The notes below the pieces were generated by a model that was given only the letters and a program-made list of their open reading frames with translations, did not search any database and had not been told where the DNA came from. From Rivularia sp. PCC 7116 (GTDB lineage: Bacteria; Cyanobacteriota; Cyanobacteriia; Cyanobacteriales; Nostocaceae), in the NCBI RefSeq assembly GCF_000316665.1, contig NC_019678.1, forward strand, positions 6,791,001 to 6,855,000: 64,000 nucleotides of DNA, in the 5' to 3' direction. A program made the position numbers and the translations under genes. Shown piece after piece: positions 47,482 through 56,812 of this stretch (its first letter is position 1; every line of letters starts with the position of its first letter).

Positions 47482-47600
47482 CTCTAGTACTCGAACAAGC
47501 CTACATTGCGGGGTGAGGCGAGGGAGGGGGAAGAGGGGGAAGAAAACATTTGCTTTTCCAACGATACACCCCGCAAAGTTTCCTTGGTGGAGTACTAGTT
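47482..47600. repeat. Inverted-ended repeat element, second member of CTAGTACTCCACCA family
   Basis: The ends ACTCTAGTACTCGAAC and TTGGTGGAGTACTAGTT are imperfect inverted repeats, with a nested inner pair CATTGCGGGGTG/ACACCCCGCAAAG. The right end is the reverse complement of the left end of the element at 30425. A 60-codon frame here (47334-47516) is not credible. Confidence 0.55.
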
Positions 47601-47680
47601 TCAAGAAAACAAGTACATTACAAATAATGGCGATCGCATCTCCACAGCCACAACTAAGTAGTTAAAAATAATTAATTACA

Positions 47681-47800
47681 CATTGTCATTGCGAGTTAAA
47701 CGAAATTAAACGAAGCATGAGCGCGTTCACCTTTATGTGCGGCTCAACTGCGGATCATCGCAAGGGCTGGGACGATCCGCAGCTTCACGGGTTTCTGTAT
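47681..47800. repeat. CATTGCGAG-type repeat, left arm of an inverted pair around the Ala-rich gene
   Basis: TCATTGCGAGTTAAACG begins a dispersed repeat. Its segment 47711-47762 (CGAAGCATGAGCGCGTTCAC to CGGATCATCGCA) matches the reverse complement of 49077-49127 almost perfectly over 51 bp. Together the two arms bracket the gene at 48102-48782. The remainder of the gap to 48101 is AT-rich and gene-free. Confidence 0.75.
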
Positions 47801-48101
47801 AAATAAATATTTTGTTTTAGTGTAAATACGCAGATTGCAAATTAATTATTTAAGACTTTATGTGAATTTTGTTAGCTAACAATATATTTACGTAAAAAAC
47901 ATAACTCTTGATCTAAAGAATTTTGCTTGTTTGTGTAAAATAAAAATCCATTTTCTTATTAAGTGTTTACTCGGTTATCAATGTAAAAAAATGTGCAATA
48001 AATTATATTCATAACCCTATTGTTGATTTTACATTAATACCAAGGCTAGAGATTTGCTTCAGTAATTTGACAACAAATACTTACGAGAAGGAAATCCGAA
48101 C

Positions 48102-48782
48102 ATGAAATTTAGCCAAAAATTATCTATTTCTTTATTTGCTGCAACTGCTAGCGTATTTAGTCTATCTTCCGGAGCTTTCGCAGGTGAAGGTGGTGCTGCT
48201 GGTGCTGCTGCATTCACCATAGATACAGCTACCAATAATGTTACTGGAGTTGCTGTGGCTGCTTCGGTAGGTAAAAACGATGCATCCGCCGCTGCTTTTA
48301 ATGATATTGATGAGAATTTTAATTCTGCCTTCGCTTTAGGTTCTGCTGGTGTAATCACTATCGAAGGTATGGGAGACACTACTGGAACACTTACAAGTAT
48401 GACAGGTACAGCCGATCCTGAACTTGGAGTTGCGCAAGCTAATGATTTGACTGGTGCTGCAACTATTCAGTTAGGAACTGGAAGCGGTGATGTGATTGCT
48501 ACAATCCCTGACGGAAGCTCTGCTGGCACTGGCACTACTGGTAATACTGGTACTGGTGTTACTACTGCTGCTATCGATGCTGCTGTTGCTGCTGCTGAAG
48601 CTGCTGCAAATACTGCAACTAATGCTGTAACTACTGTAAATACTGCTGTAACTACTGCAACTGATGCTGCTACTGCTGCTGCTACTTCTGCAACTGATGC
48701 CGCTGCTTCTGCTCAGCTTGCTGTTGACGCTGTTGCTGATGTTAATGCTGCCATCACTGGTGCTGGAGGTATTATTCCATAA
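48102..48782 (+). CDS. Secreted alanine/threonine-rich low-complexity protein
   Basis: I do not recognise a family. The 226-residue precursor has a clear signal peptide (MKFSQKLSISLFAATASVFS, cleavage near SSGAFA-GE). The mature part has a glycine/alanine-rich domain (about residues 27-140, with ITIEGMGDTTGTLTSMTGT) and a long Ala/Thr/Val-rich helix-forming tail (about 155-215, regular AAIDAAVAAAEAA and ATDAATAAATSATDAA patterns) that should form an amphipathic coil. The DNA uses repeated GCT/ACT codons, so the array may vary in length between strains. It sits alone between inverted repeats with arms at 47681-47800 and 49022-49175. A surface or sheath role is possible but not shown. Confidence 0.8.
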   Translation: MKFSQKLSISLFAATASVFSLSSGAFAGEGGAAGAAAFTIDTATNNVTGVAVAASVGKNDASAAAFNDIDENFNSAFALGSAGVITIEGMGDTTGTLTSMTGTADPELGVAQANDLTGAATIQLGTGSGDVIATIPDGSSAGTGTTGNTGTGVTTAAIDAAVAAAEAAANTATNAVTTVNTAVTTATDAATAAATSATDAAASAQLAVDAVADVNAAITGAGGIIP

Positions 48783-49021
48783 AATTAAAATGTTATTGGA
48801 GATACAGCTTAAAGCCGCCTCTCTATAAAACCCATTTGGTTTCCTTTTTTCAAATATAAAGGCTTTAGGAAAGCGGTTCTAAACAGCCTAATAATTATAA
48901 GGGTTCAGCATACCAAAAAATAACTATCAGAGTCATGAAATCCAGATGGGTATTAAACTTGCAGGTTGGTAAATAAATCCCAAATAAATTCTAAGTACTT
49001 AGACAGAATCAATTATATATT

Positions 49022-49175
49022 TGTCATTGCGAGTGAAACGACGCATTCAGCGAAGCTGCGGATCATCCCATAGTTTTGCGATGATCCGCAACTGAGCCGC
49101 ACTTTCGGTGAACGCGCTCATGCTTCGCTGTCGTATGCCCTTCGGGCACGCTGGGCGAACGCAATGATACAAATT
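49022..49175. repeat. CATTGCGAG-type repeat, right arm of the inverted pair
   Basis: It opens with TGTCATTGCGAGTGAAACG and closes with GGGCGAACGCAATGATA, and holds an internal palindrome TGCGGATCAT (49057-49066)/ATGATCCGCA (49081-49090). Segment 49077-49127 is the reverse complement of 47711-47762. Confidence 0.75.
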
Positions 49176-49399
49176 TTTTGTCCAGCTACTTATTTGTTTA
49201 TTAAAATTTAACATCTGTAGGTGTTTTAGCGATAAAGCAAGATACCTACAGATATTTTCTGCGTTAGGACTTTCGGTTTAACACTCTCCAAAATATTTAA
49301 ATATAGTAAGTCTATGTTTATTGACTGCTTGCCAGACTCTAAGTGAAAATCTATTTATATGAGGCTCTGCCTTCAGAGTAGTATCATGTTGGTAAAATC

Positions 49400-49690
49400 A
49401 CTATAATACGTCGTTATAAGCACAACAGAGTGGAACGACGTAATTCCAGCACTTTGGGTTGGGATTGCTCAGTCCCTTTGGAACAAGCTCCGCTTAGCTC
49501 GCAGTGACGGCTATTTCAACGAATATTATATAAATCAGAGTCTTCGCCTCTTAAATCGGTGGCTGAAAAAAATTATAGCTATATGATTGCGAACATAACG
49601 AAATAGAGTGAAGCAATCCCAGGGGTTTGGGATTGCTTCACTTTGTTGATAATGACAATATACGATTTATTTTGCGTGAGTACTTATTAC
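49400..49690. repeat. Further fragments of the same dispersed repeat family
   Basis: TTGGGATTGCTCAGTCCCTT with AGCTCGCAGTGACGG (about 49458-49510) and GATTGCGAAC with AAGCAATCCCAGGGGTTTGGG (about 49586-49642) are typical pieces of the cyanobacterial CATTGCGAG/GCAATCCC repeats, with the inverted pair GTGAAGCAATCCC/GGGATTGCTTCAC inside. They fill the gap between two secreted-protein genes. Confidence 0.6.
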
Positions 49691-49719
49691 ATATGATTAA
49701 AATAGGATTATAGTAGAAT

Positions 49720-52128
49720 TTACCTATATTTTCTCCGCAGCAATCTATCTATCAGATTCTTCCTTTTCCGTCGCAAAATCTGTTTATTATCTACTTTATC
49801 AAACGGATTACCTGGCGCTCCAAACCTAAATAATACTTGGAATATATTGTCGGTAAAACCAAGTTTAATCCCCTGACTATCTTTACCCAAGTCATAATAG
49901 TTATTTGTCCAAGAAACAGACATTGTTGGACTATTATATTTACGCCCTAATCTTAATTTAGCAGTTGCTCCATAGCGAGAACGACTAGAAGCTTTATTCA
50001 CTGGAGCATAGTAACCACTTAAACGAAAGTATTTGCTAAAATTAATTGCCAAGTCGGCGCGTAAAGTTCTCTCCACAGAATTGGGTAAAATGTCATCAAA
50101 ATAGTTAACTATACCCAAAGAAAGATTACCAAGACTGGCTCTGGCTCCTACTGTAACCAAACTTGCTGGTGCTTCACTTTCAATCTTTCCGATACGATTT
50201 TCTCTATCTAAAGCGTAATTGAAACGGCTTGATAAAACTAAATTAGCTTTCCTACTGGAGCCAATTCTTTGAGAAATACTACCAAATACTTGGGAGTAAT
50301 AGTCTCTATCGGGATTAATATAACCAACTGCTCCTGTAGAAATATTTAAATTACCAAAGTTACGTGTATAGTCACCACCAGCATAAGCTTTAATAGTTTT
50401 TCCCGTAATTATACCCGTATAGTATTTCAAGCTATCCAAGGAACCCATAATGTTTCCCGTGAAGCTGATATGAGGGTAATATTTAATCTCTTCTACAAAG
50501 CGATTTCCTGTTACCAAATTCACATCTTGAGCAAAATTAGTTAGATAAATTTGACCGTAGAAATCTTCTATTTCGTTGCTGGAAAAGTTTTCACCACTCA
50601 CAACAGAAAGCAAGTCTACATTTGAATCAACTCCACCTTCGCCACCTCCGTCAGCAATTATTCTTTGCTCTCCAGTTGGCTGATATCTATTTATTTTCTC
50701 TATTCTGCGCTCGACAATGGGAGAGATTCCAACCCAAACGCTATTAAATCTGGCTCTAGGAATTTGACTTTTACGTTTAATATTTGGTTTGAGGCTTTCA
50801 GCAGAACCGATTCCAGCATGATAAAAGGTGTAACTACTTGTGGGAATTCTTACAGTATTAGCTGCTAAAAAGAGATTTCTATTGATATTTGTATTAACTT
50901 TGCCAGTGCTTCCCTCTAGACGGGGTTTTACATCGGGTAATACTAAATTGCCTAACTGTACGGCAGAATTTAAGAGTAAATTATCACTATCTGTTACCAA
51001 TCCAAAACCACGAATTGTCCTACCAATAACGGCTCTATTCTGATTAGCTTTTACAACTTGCCTAACTTGAGAATACAAGCCTATTTGAGTATTTTGTATC
51101 TCTTCTTTACGTTCGTAGAAAACTTGATTTCCTTGGCTATTGCCGGGAAATGCTCCTGTATTGGGAAAATATAAATCTAGTCCGACTTGCTGTCCACTTG
51201 CCCCTGTTTGGAATCCTGGAAGTTCCATGGAAGCTAGTGATTCGGGAGTAACAACTTCGTTCATGTTAGCCGTTTGGACTATACGAGTTGGTACAAAGAA
51301 ATCCGGATCGAGACTATCTCTATCAGTAATTAAACCAGGTGTATAGGAGCATTTTTTACCTTCAATATTTTCACCAACTAAACAGGAAGCAGTAAAACTC
51401 ATTTGCATCTGCATACCAAGCATTGTATGCGGTTCGTTTCTTGTTACTGCAATTTGTCTAGTCTCTCTAATTCTCTGTAGCTGTAGATAACTGCCTTTTT
51501 GATCTACTGTATAGACATTGTCTTTAGTCAAACTTTCTATTACTTTTCCGTCGAGTTTAAGAATACCTCCAGCAGAAATACTTGTATTAGTATCGTCTCC
51601 GAAAGTCGTTCCAGCGTATAATTCCCATTCGGTTAAATGGCTGATGGGTACCCCATTCAAAGGTAAAGTAGTTGTGAAAGGATGAATTTTTTCTGGAGCA
51701 GCTATTGTTGGTGGGGAAATATAATCTGAGTTTAAATTGGATGCTTTTGATGGCTTCTGTTCGGATAATTCTGAGTAGTTATGATTCAACTCTTTAGCAG
51801 CATCTAATTGATTGATTGCATTTTTAATCAACTTCCCTTTACGGAGTCTTTGAGAAACATCAGGAAATTTATTAGATAATTTTTGATCTGTGTTTGTTTG
51901 GTTATTGCTTTCTGCTACGTAATCTTTAATCCTTTTCTTTAATCTTTCTCTAAAAGCATTTTTTCTTGTTAATGAATGCTCTTTTTCGTCGCTTTTAGAT
52001 TCAGTAAAATATACATCTTCTTTTTGTGACAAAGAATGTATTTTTTGTGCTGATGCTATCTGACTACTTAAAGCTAACCATACTGAAAAGGATGATATAT
52101 AGATCCAAAGCTTAATTGTTACGATCAT
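49720..52128 (-). CDS. Large secreted beta-rich protein, probably outer-membrane associated, unknown function
   Basis: I do not recognise a family. The 802-residue precursor has a signal peptide (about residues 5-28; SSQIASAQ), a charged linker (about 30-140) rich in Lys/Glu, then a long region of alternating short strands (TEWELYAGTTFGDD, GKTIKAYAGGDYTRNFGNLN, YFRLSGYYAPVNKAS, NSPTMSVSWTNNYYDLGK) that looks like a beta-barrel or beta-helix. The end is very basic (KQILRRKRKNLIDRLLRRKY) and lacks the final aromatic residue of a classic barrel. There are two cysteines in SFTASCLVGENIEGKKCSY. The gene stands alone. It is rather like the outer-membrane-linked proteins of cyanobacteria, but this rests on composition only. 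Confidence 0.75.
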   Translation of the reverse strand: MIVTIKLWIYISSFSVWLALSSQIASAQKIHSLSQKEDVYFTESKSDEKEHSLTRKNAFRERLKKRIKDYVAESNNQTNTDQKLSNKFPDVSQRLRKGKLIKNAINQLDAAKELNHNYSELSEQKPSKASNLNSDYISPPTIAAPEKIHPFTTTLPLNGVPISHLTEWELYAGTTFGDDTNTSISAGGILKLDGKVIESLTKDNVYTVDQKGSYLQLQRIRETRQIAVTRNEPHTMLGMQMQMSFTASCLVGENIEGKKCSYTPGLITDRDSLDPDFFVPTRIVQTANMNEVVTPESLASMELPGFQTGASGQQVGLDLYFPNTGAFPGNSQGNQVFYERKEEIQNTQIGLYSQVRQVVKANQNRAVIGRTIRGFGLVTDSDNLLLNSAVQLGNLVLPDVKPRLEGSTGKVNTNINRNLFLAANTVRIPTSSYTFYHAGIGSAESLKPNIKRKSQIPRARFNSVWVGISPIVERRIEKINRYQPTGEQRIIADGGGEGGVDSNVDLLSVVSGENFSSNEIEDFYGQIYLTNFAQDVNLVTGNRFVEEIKYYPHISFTGNIMGSLDSLKYYTGIITGKTIKAYAGGDYTRNFGNLNISTGAVGYINPDRDYYSQVFGSISQRIGSSRKANLVLSSRFNYALDRENRIGKIESEAPASLVTVGARASLGNLSLGIVNYFDDILPNSVERTLRADLAINFSKYFRLSGYYAPVNKASSRSRYGATAKLRLGRKYNSPTMSVSWTNNYYDLGKDSQGIKLGFTDNIFQVLFRFGAPGNPFDKVDNKQILRRKRKNLIDRLLRRKYR

Positions 52129-52989
52129 TATATAAGTTTATGACTTATTAGGTAAGCTTATATTTAAGTAAATGGATTGATAGTCTATTTTTGAATATTG
52201 TTATAAGAATAAATAGCTTATACAATGATTAATTTTTATCTATAGCAATCCTATTTGAATTTTGAAAATACTCAGTAAATTTTCTGTTCCCTATTCCCTG
52301 TTCCCTATTCCCTAGCCCCTACGAGTTATTCAGAAATCAAAACGGATTCCTATATGTTAATTGATAAAATCAATTGTATTAACTTCAAAACAATATAATC
52401 AATTTCTCCTACGTACAACATCCGCATAAATACGTATTATATACTTCTAGTTTAGAGCTTATACGCAGATGTCTGTAAGTTTAATTACCTAAGTTTGCTA
52501 AACACTCCAGTTGTTAAGTATAATTGAGAACTATAAGTGTTTGCGTAAAGTAAGAATATAGGGATTTTAAGTTGGACGGAATACAGATTGACCTCGCTCT
52601 CTTTCCCTGATTCATGATACTGCTGGAGAATCAGGAAAGACCCCTCAATCAACGCAAAAAAATGGTTTGAGGAGTACGATAGGCTAGAGGCTTGGCGCTT
52701 CGCATATCGCACTCCTGTTAATAACTCAAAATCCCTATTAATTGGTTCGGGTGAGGGGTGAGATATACCATTCGCCAGCAGTATCCTTAATCAGGAGAGG
52801 GGAAAGGGGTGAGGTTCATCAAACTGTATTGCACTCAAATGAAAAGCGCTATAGAATCAGTTAGAGGAGAGCGAGCTATATTTTTCTAGGCAGCAAGACG
52901 CTCCCATAACATTTGTAGCTCAGAATCTGCTACTCGCTACTCGCTAATTACGGTAATATACTCATAACCAAGCTGGAAAAATAGCTGGA
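52129..52989. other. Intergenic region with dispersed repeats
   Basis: This 861-bp gap separates divergent genes. It contains CCCTATTCCCTGTTCCC heptamer-like repeats (about 52289-52312), an imperfect hairpin TTCCCTGATTC/GAATCAGGAAA (about 52603-52640) and a repeat segment at 52745-52815 (GGTGAGGGGTGAG and AGGAGAGGGGAAAGGGGTGA) related to the repeats at 4034-4252. A 75-codon minus frame at 52485-52712 is not convincing. Confidence 0.5.
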
Positions 52990-54162
52990 ATGGGTACACT
53001 TTTTAATAAATTTCACACCTGGTTGCTTGAGAATCGGAAATTATTGCTGTCTAGGTTTTCGACTGACGAACAAGAAACGCAAGAGCCTGAAAGGTCTTTA
53101 ACTGAATTACCACCTTCGTTAGCATCCGATTTGCTAGCAGCTATGGATAAGCTACCTATTGATAATCCAGATTTGGAAGCGATTCAGTCAACTTTAGATG
53201 AAGCTTTTGAAAAATGGCGCAATAATCCCCAAGTTGCTGATAATTCTTTGATAATTTTAAGTTCTCCGGTAACAACTGTATCGCGCATACTAATTGAAAG
53301 TTTGCAAGATTGGGCATTGGAAAAGCAAATCAAACTATTGCCTCTACAGTGGATAAGTAGACCACAAGAAGTTGAAAGTATCAAAACAAGATTACAGCAG
53401 CAACTTGGTAGAGGAATAGTGGCAGCAGAATCGAAGCAACCAGAAATAGTTGTTATTCCTAATTTAAGCTGGTGTTTTTTGCGTTGCGTTGATGGCTTGG
53501 AAGGAATCGATTATCTACAAGATGTGCTGCTTCAAGATGACTCTAGATTTTGGGTGATTGGTGCAGGTAAAGTTGGTTGGGAATACCTTAATCATGTATC
53601 CCATTTTAAAGCTTATTGTGGTGAATCTTTAGAATTACCCGAGCTAACAGGAGAACAGTTAGGAGAATGGTTGGAACCGATTATTTCTGAATTTGATATT
53701 ACTTTTGCTAAGTCTAATATTGATTTTTCTAACTCAGAAGAAAATGAAACTTATCAAAATCGGTATTTCCGGAGATTGGCTGCTGTAAGTGAAGGTGTTA
53801 ACACTGTAGCCGTACAAGTTTTTTTACGTTCAATTTGTTATGAGCCTCAAGAAGCAGATGAGAAAGAAGAAACACAAGAAATTTTAGAAGCGCAAAATCC
53901 GGATTTACCTAATTTAACCCGTTTGGATGCTGACGAGCACTATATTTTATATTCGGTATTATTACACGGTGATTTAACATTAGCTGGACTCAGTCAAAGT
54001 TTGGGAGACGAAAAATCTTTTGTTAAAGGCAGAGTACAAATGTTGCGTCGTAAAGGTTTACTTGAGCAGAAGAATGGGATACTAACTATTAACCCGATTC
54101 ATTATCCTCGAATTAAAAATGAATTATCAAATAATAATTTTATTATCTATGAAACTGATTAA
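52990..54162 (+). CDS. Conserved protein of unknown function with C-terminal winged-helix-like part
   Basis: I do not recognise a named family. The 390-residue soluble protein has an N-terminal helical part, an alpha/beta core (about residues 85-220) with strands such as NSLIILSSPVTTVSRILI, PEIVVIPNLSWCFLRCVDGL and DSRFWVIGAGKVGWEYLNHV, and a C-terminal winged-helix-like segment (about 305-375: ADEHYILYSVLLHGDLTLAG, VKGRVQMLRRKGLLEQKNGI). The core lacks a Walker A motif but has the strand-helix rhythm of a degenerate P-loop ATPase. It precedes an MscS-type channel gene by 121 bp on the same strand, separated by a long inverted repeat. Confidence 0.7.
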   Translation: MGTLFNKFHTWLLENRKLLLSRFSTDEQETQEPERSLTELPPSLASDLLAAMDKLPIDNPDLEAIQSTLDEAFEKWRNNPQVADNSLIILSSPVTTVSRILIESLQDWALEKQIKLLPLQWISRPQEVESIKTRLQQQLGRGIVAAESKQPEIVVIPNLSWCFLRCVDGLEGIDYLQDVLLQDDSRFWVIGAGKVGWEYLNHVSHFKAYCGESLELPELTGEQLGEWLEPIISEFDITFAKSNIDFSNSEENETYQNRYFRRLAAVSEGVNTVAVQVFLRSICYEPQEADEKEETQEILEAQNPDLPNLTRLDADEHYILYSVLLHGDLTLAGLSQSLGDEKSFVKGRVQMLRRKGLLEQKNGILTINPIHYPRIKNELSNNNFIIYETD

Positions 54163-54166
54163 TTTG

Positions 54167-54354
54167 TAATGGGTAATTGGTAATTGGTAATTGAAACAAA
54201 ATCAATAAATTTTAATATATTATATTCAAATCAAACAATAATTTATGTAATAGTTACGCAATCACTTATAGAACTTTTTTTTAATGTTGTACACTTTTGT
54301 ATCTTCTAATTACCAATTACTCGTTACCAATTACCTATTACCAATTACCCATTA
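54167..54354. repeat. Inverted TTACCAATTACC repeat bracketing the MscS start
   Basis: TAATGGGTAATTGG and three GGTAATT units (54167-54193) are mirrored by TTACCAATTACC units ending CCAATTACCCATTA (54309-54354). The right arm lies inside the first codons of the MscS gene. The transcript could fold into a stem covering the gene's start codon at 54284, which lies in the loop. Confidence 0.7.
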
Positions 54355-55201
54355 CCCACTGGTTTTTGCTCAATCAGCCGATGAGGCAGCGAAAGAAACC
54401 GCAGAACAAACTAAACAAATTATTACAGAAATTACAACTTGGAAAATTAGTCAAGGGTTGATTGTTGTTGCTATTGCTTATATCACGATTAAGGTGGTTG
54501 ACAAATTAGTCGTTTGGCTATCCGAACAAGCAGCAAAAGAATGGCGACTGCGAATTAAACAATTTCTGCCTTTTGCAAGAATGATGGTTTTGACTACCAC
54601 CATTATTTTCTTAATGAACTTATTTTTAAACTTATCCCGAGACAATTTAGTTGCAGTCACGGGTACTGTTGCAGTTGCTTTGGGGTTTGCTTTCAAAGAC
54701 TACGCAAGCTCTATCATAGCCGGAATCATCGGCTTATTTGAAGCACCTTATCGAGTTGGCGATCGCGTTCAAATTGAAGATTTTTATGGCGAGGTAAGAA
54801 GCTATGGACTTAGAGGAATTCGTTTGCAAACCCCGGAAGACAATGTTGTTACAATACCTCACAACAAAATCTGGACAAATGCTGTATCAAATGCCAACAT
54901 GGGCGAGTTAGAAGCCCAAGTAATTACGGAGTTTTATTTTGCCCACGAAGTAGATTCGGATTTAGTAACTAAGATACTATATAGAGTAGCATATACAAGT
55001 AAATATACTTATTTAAAACTTCCCATCCTAGTAGTTTTAGAAGAGAAAAACTGGGGAACCTTATTCCAATTGAAAAGCTATCCTTTAGATGCGCGAGACG
55101 AATTCATTTACAAAACCGACTTGACAAAAAGAGCAAAACGAGTATTTTCTAAATATCATTTGCCTTACCCTCGGTTGGTAAATATGGAAAAGGTCGAGTG
55201 A
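54284..55201 (+). CDS. MscS family mechanosensitive channel
   Basis: The 305-residue protein belongs to the small-conductance mechanosensitive channel family, which releases solutes on membrane tension. After an N-terminal segment with PLVFAQSADEAAKE (signal-like), there are three hydrophobic helices (about residues 52-75, 90-115 and 125-165), the last being the pore helix LVAVTGTVAVALGFAFKDYA followed by SSIIAGIIGLFEAPYRVGDR. The beta domain follows (QIEDFYGEVRSYGLRGIRLQ, NVVTIPHNKIWTNAVSN). The family's characteristic order is intact. The first 28 or so residues are encoded by an intergenic-type repeat (YQLLVTNYLLPITHYPL), which suggests the repeat created or extended the signal region. Confidence 0.9.
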   Translation: MLYTFVSSNYQLLVTNYLLPITHYPLVFAQSADEAAKETAEQTKQIITEITTWKISQGLIVVAIAYITIKVVDKLVVWLSEQAAKEWRLRIKQFLPFARMMVLTTTIIFLMNLFLNLSRDNLVAVTGTVAVALGFAFKDYASSIIAGIIGLFEAPYRVGDRVQIEDFYGEVRSYGLRGIRLQTPEDNVVTIPHNKIWTNAVSNANMGELEAQVITEFYFAHEVDSDLVTKILYRVAYTSKYTYLKLPILVVLEEKNWGTLFQLKSYPLDARDEFIYKTDLTKRAKRVFSKYHLPYPRLVNMEKVE

Positions 55202-55568
55202 GGGATGGGGATATGTAGCAATACTACTCGGTTAAGCAAATTAAACTCGTTTTCAGATCCCCCAACCCCCTGAAAAAAGGGGAGCCACTACGTTGCGGAG
55301 GCTTCCTCCGTTGTAGTAAGTGGCGTAGCTTATTTCCCTCCAATAAACAGGAGGGCTAGGGAGGATCTCGTCTTAACCGACAAGTATTGGGAGATGTAGG
55401 ATAAGGGCAAAAGGTGAAGTGAGAGGTTAAATAACTTTTAAATCTTAACTTCTAACTATTTACTCGTAACTGTTAACTGTTAACTATTGCGAATAAATAC
55501 CTTACAAATTGGGTCGTGAAGTAATAACATATCATCTGATAAACAGCTCATCGCGGAGATAGTCCTAA
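55202..55568. other. Intergenic region with palindromic repeat
   Basis: The 367-bp gap holds an imperfect hairpin CCACTACGTTGCGGAGG/CCTCCGTTGTAGTAAGTGG (about 55287-55323) and TTAACTGTTAAC repeats (about 55467-55485). These are dispersed repeat types of this genome; no gene is seen. Confidence 0.5.
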
Positions 55569-56570
55569 ATGCTTTGGATTCAAGTCATTATATGTATAGC
55601 GCTGGTGATAGTAGTGAGTTCAAAACTTTCGCAAAGCGCCGATATGGTGGCTGAGAAGAGTGGTTTGGGACGTAACTGGGTAGGCGCTATTTTACTGGCT
55701 GGAAGTACTTCTTTGCCTGAATTAGCTACTGGTGTAAGTGCTGTGAATTATCTCGATGCACCGGATTTAGCAGCAGGAGGTATTTTTGGCAGTTGTTTAT
55801 TTAATTTAATGATTCTGGCAATATTAGATATTTATACTGGCGGAGGTCCGCTGTTTCAGCAAGCCCAGGTAAGTCACGGTTTGGCGGCTGGTTTAGGTTC
55901 TTTGCTATTAGGTGTTGCTGGCTGTGGAATATTTTTAGCTCAGAGAAATATACATCCAATGATTGGTTGGATTGGCGTTCCTAGTTTTATACTAATACTG
56001 CTTTACTTAATTAGCGCTCGTTTGATTGCTAAGTTTGAAAGGAGGCGGCGTAGCGAAGTATTAGAGCAGGAAAGTGAAGCTTTTGAATACGAACATATCA
56101 AACCGCGCAAAGCATATTTAATGTTTGCTTTATCTTCATTAGCAATAGTAGTGCTGGGTGTGTGGTTAGCTTGGTTGGGAGACAAAGTTGTTCAAGCAAC
56201 CGGATTGGAAGAAAGCTTTATCGGTTCATTATTACTCGCTATTACTACATCGCTTCCTGAAGTTGCTGCTGGCATAGCTGCTGTACGATTGGATGCTGTT
56301 GATTTAGCAATTTCCAATGTTTTTGGTTCCAATATTTTCAATATGGCAATTTTGGGAGTTTATGACGTTGCTTATACCAAAGGTGATTTGTGGACAAAAA
56401 TAGGCAATGTACATATTTTCACTGCGGTTATCGCAATGATGATGACTTCCTTAGCGATTGTAGGATTAATTTACCGTGCAACACGACCATCGAGGTTATA
56501 TCTTACCTATGATGTTTTGGGGTTAATTGTTTTATATATTGGCGGTATGTATATTATCTATCTGGGGTAG
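55569..56570 (+). CDS. Sodium/calcium exchanger (CaCA) family antiporter
   Basis: The 333-residue inner-membrane protein has two inverted halves, each of about five helices, separated by a charged loop (FERRRRSEVLEQESEAFEYE). The ion-binding alpha repeats are visible: AGSTSLPELATGVSAV (about residues 44-59) and AITTSLPEVAAGIAAVRLD (about 226-244), with FGSCLFNLMIL and FGSNIFNMAIL following them. CaCA proteins exchange Ca2+ (or other cations) for Na+ or H+. The conserved Glu of each repeat is present, so it should be active. The length is normal. It has no close co-directional partner. Confidence 0.92.
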   Translation: MLWIQVIICIALVIVVSSKLSQSADMVAEKSGLGRNWVGAILLAGSTSLPELATGVSAVNYLDAPDLAAGGIFGSCLFNLMILAILDIYTGGGPLFQQAQVSHGLAAGLGSLLLGVAGCGIFLAQRNIHPMIGWIGVPSFILILLYLISARLIAKFERRRRSEVLEQESEAFEYEHIKPRKAYLMFALSSLAIVVLGVWLAWLGDKVVQATGLEESFIGSLLLAITTSLPEVAAGIAAVRLDAVDLAISNVFGSNIFNMAILGVYDVAYTKGDLWTKIGNVHIFTAVIAMMMTSLAIVGLIYRATRPSRLYLTYDVLGLIVLYIGGMYIIYLG

Positions 56571-56763
56571 TATTTGCAAGGTATGTAACGGCTACTGTTA
56601 ATTATAAAATAAATATTCCTTGCGCCGGGGTAATCAAGGTTCGTAGTTGGGCTTTAGCCTCTCATATTAAGGAATTCGCAGGCGCACAAGCGCTACCACG
56701 AACCCCACATAAGCTTGAAGGGTACCACAATGATTGATATTTGTAGGTTGAGTTGAAGCTCGT

Positions 56764-56796
56764 GTAAGCGTTCACGCCTTCGGCGTGAGCGCTTAC
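56764..56796. terminator. Long hairpin after the antiporter gene
   Basis: GTAAGCGTTCACGCC and GGCGTGAGCGCTTAC form a 15-bp stem with one wobble and a 3-nt loop, about 195 bp after the antiporter stop. GCGTGAGCGCTTACGC-type sequences are dispersed in cyanobacterial genomes, so it may be a mobile palindrome. Confidence 0.55.
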
Positions 56797-56812
56797 GCTT
56801 AACCTTTAAGTA

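Noticed and set aside
47334-47516. 60-codon plus-strand frame after lepA
   Set aside because: It runs into a dispersed inverted-repeat element, lacks a ribosome site and does not read like a real protein.
52485-52712. 75-codon minus-strand frame in intergenic space
   Set aside because: No ribosome site, no protein-like pattern, and part of it is hairpin and repeat sequence.
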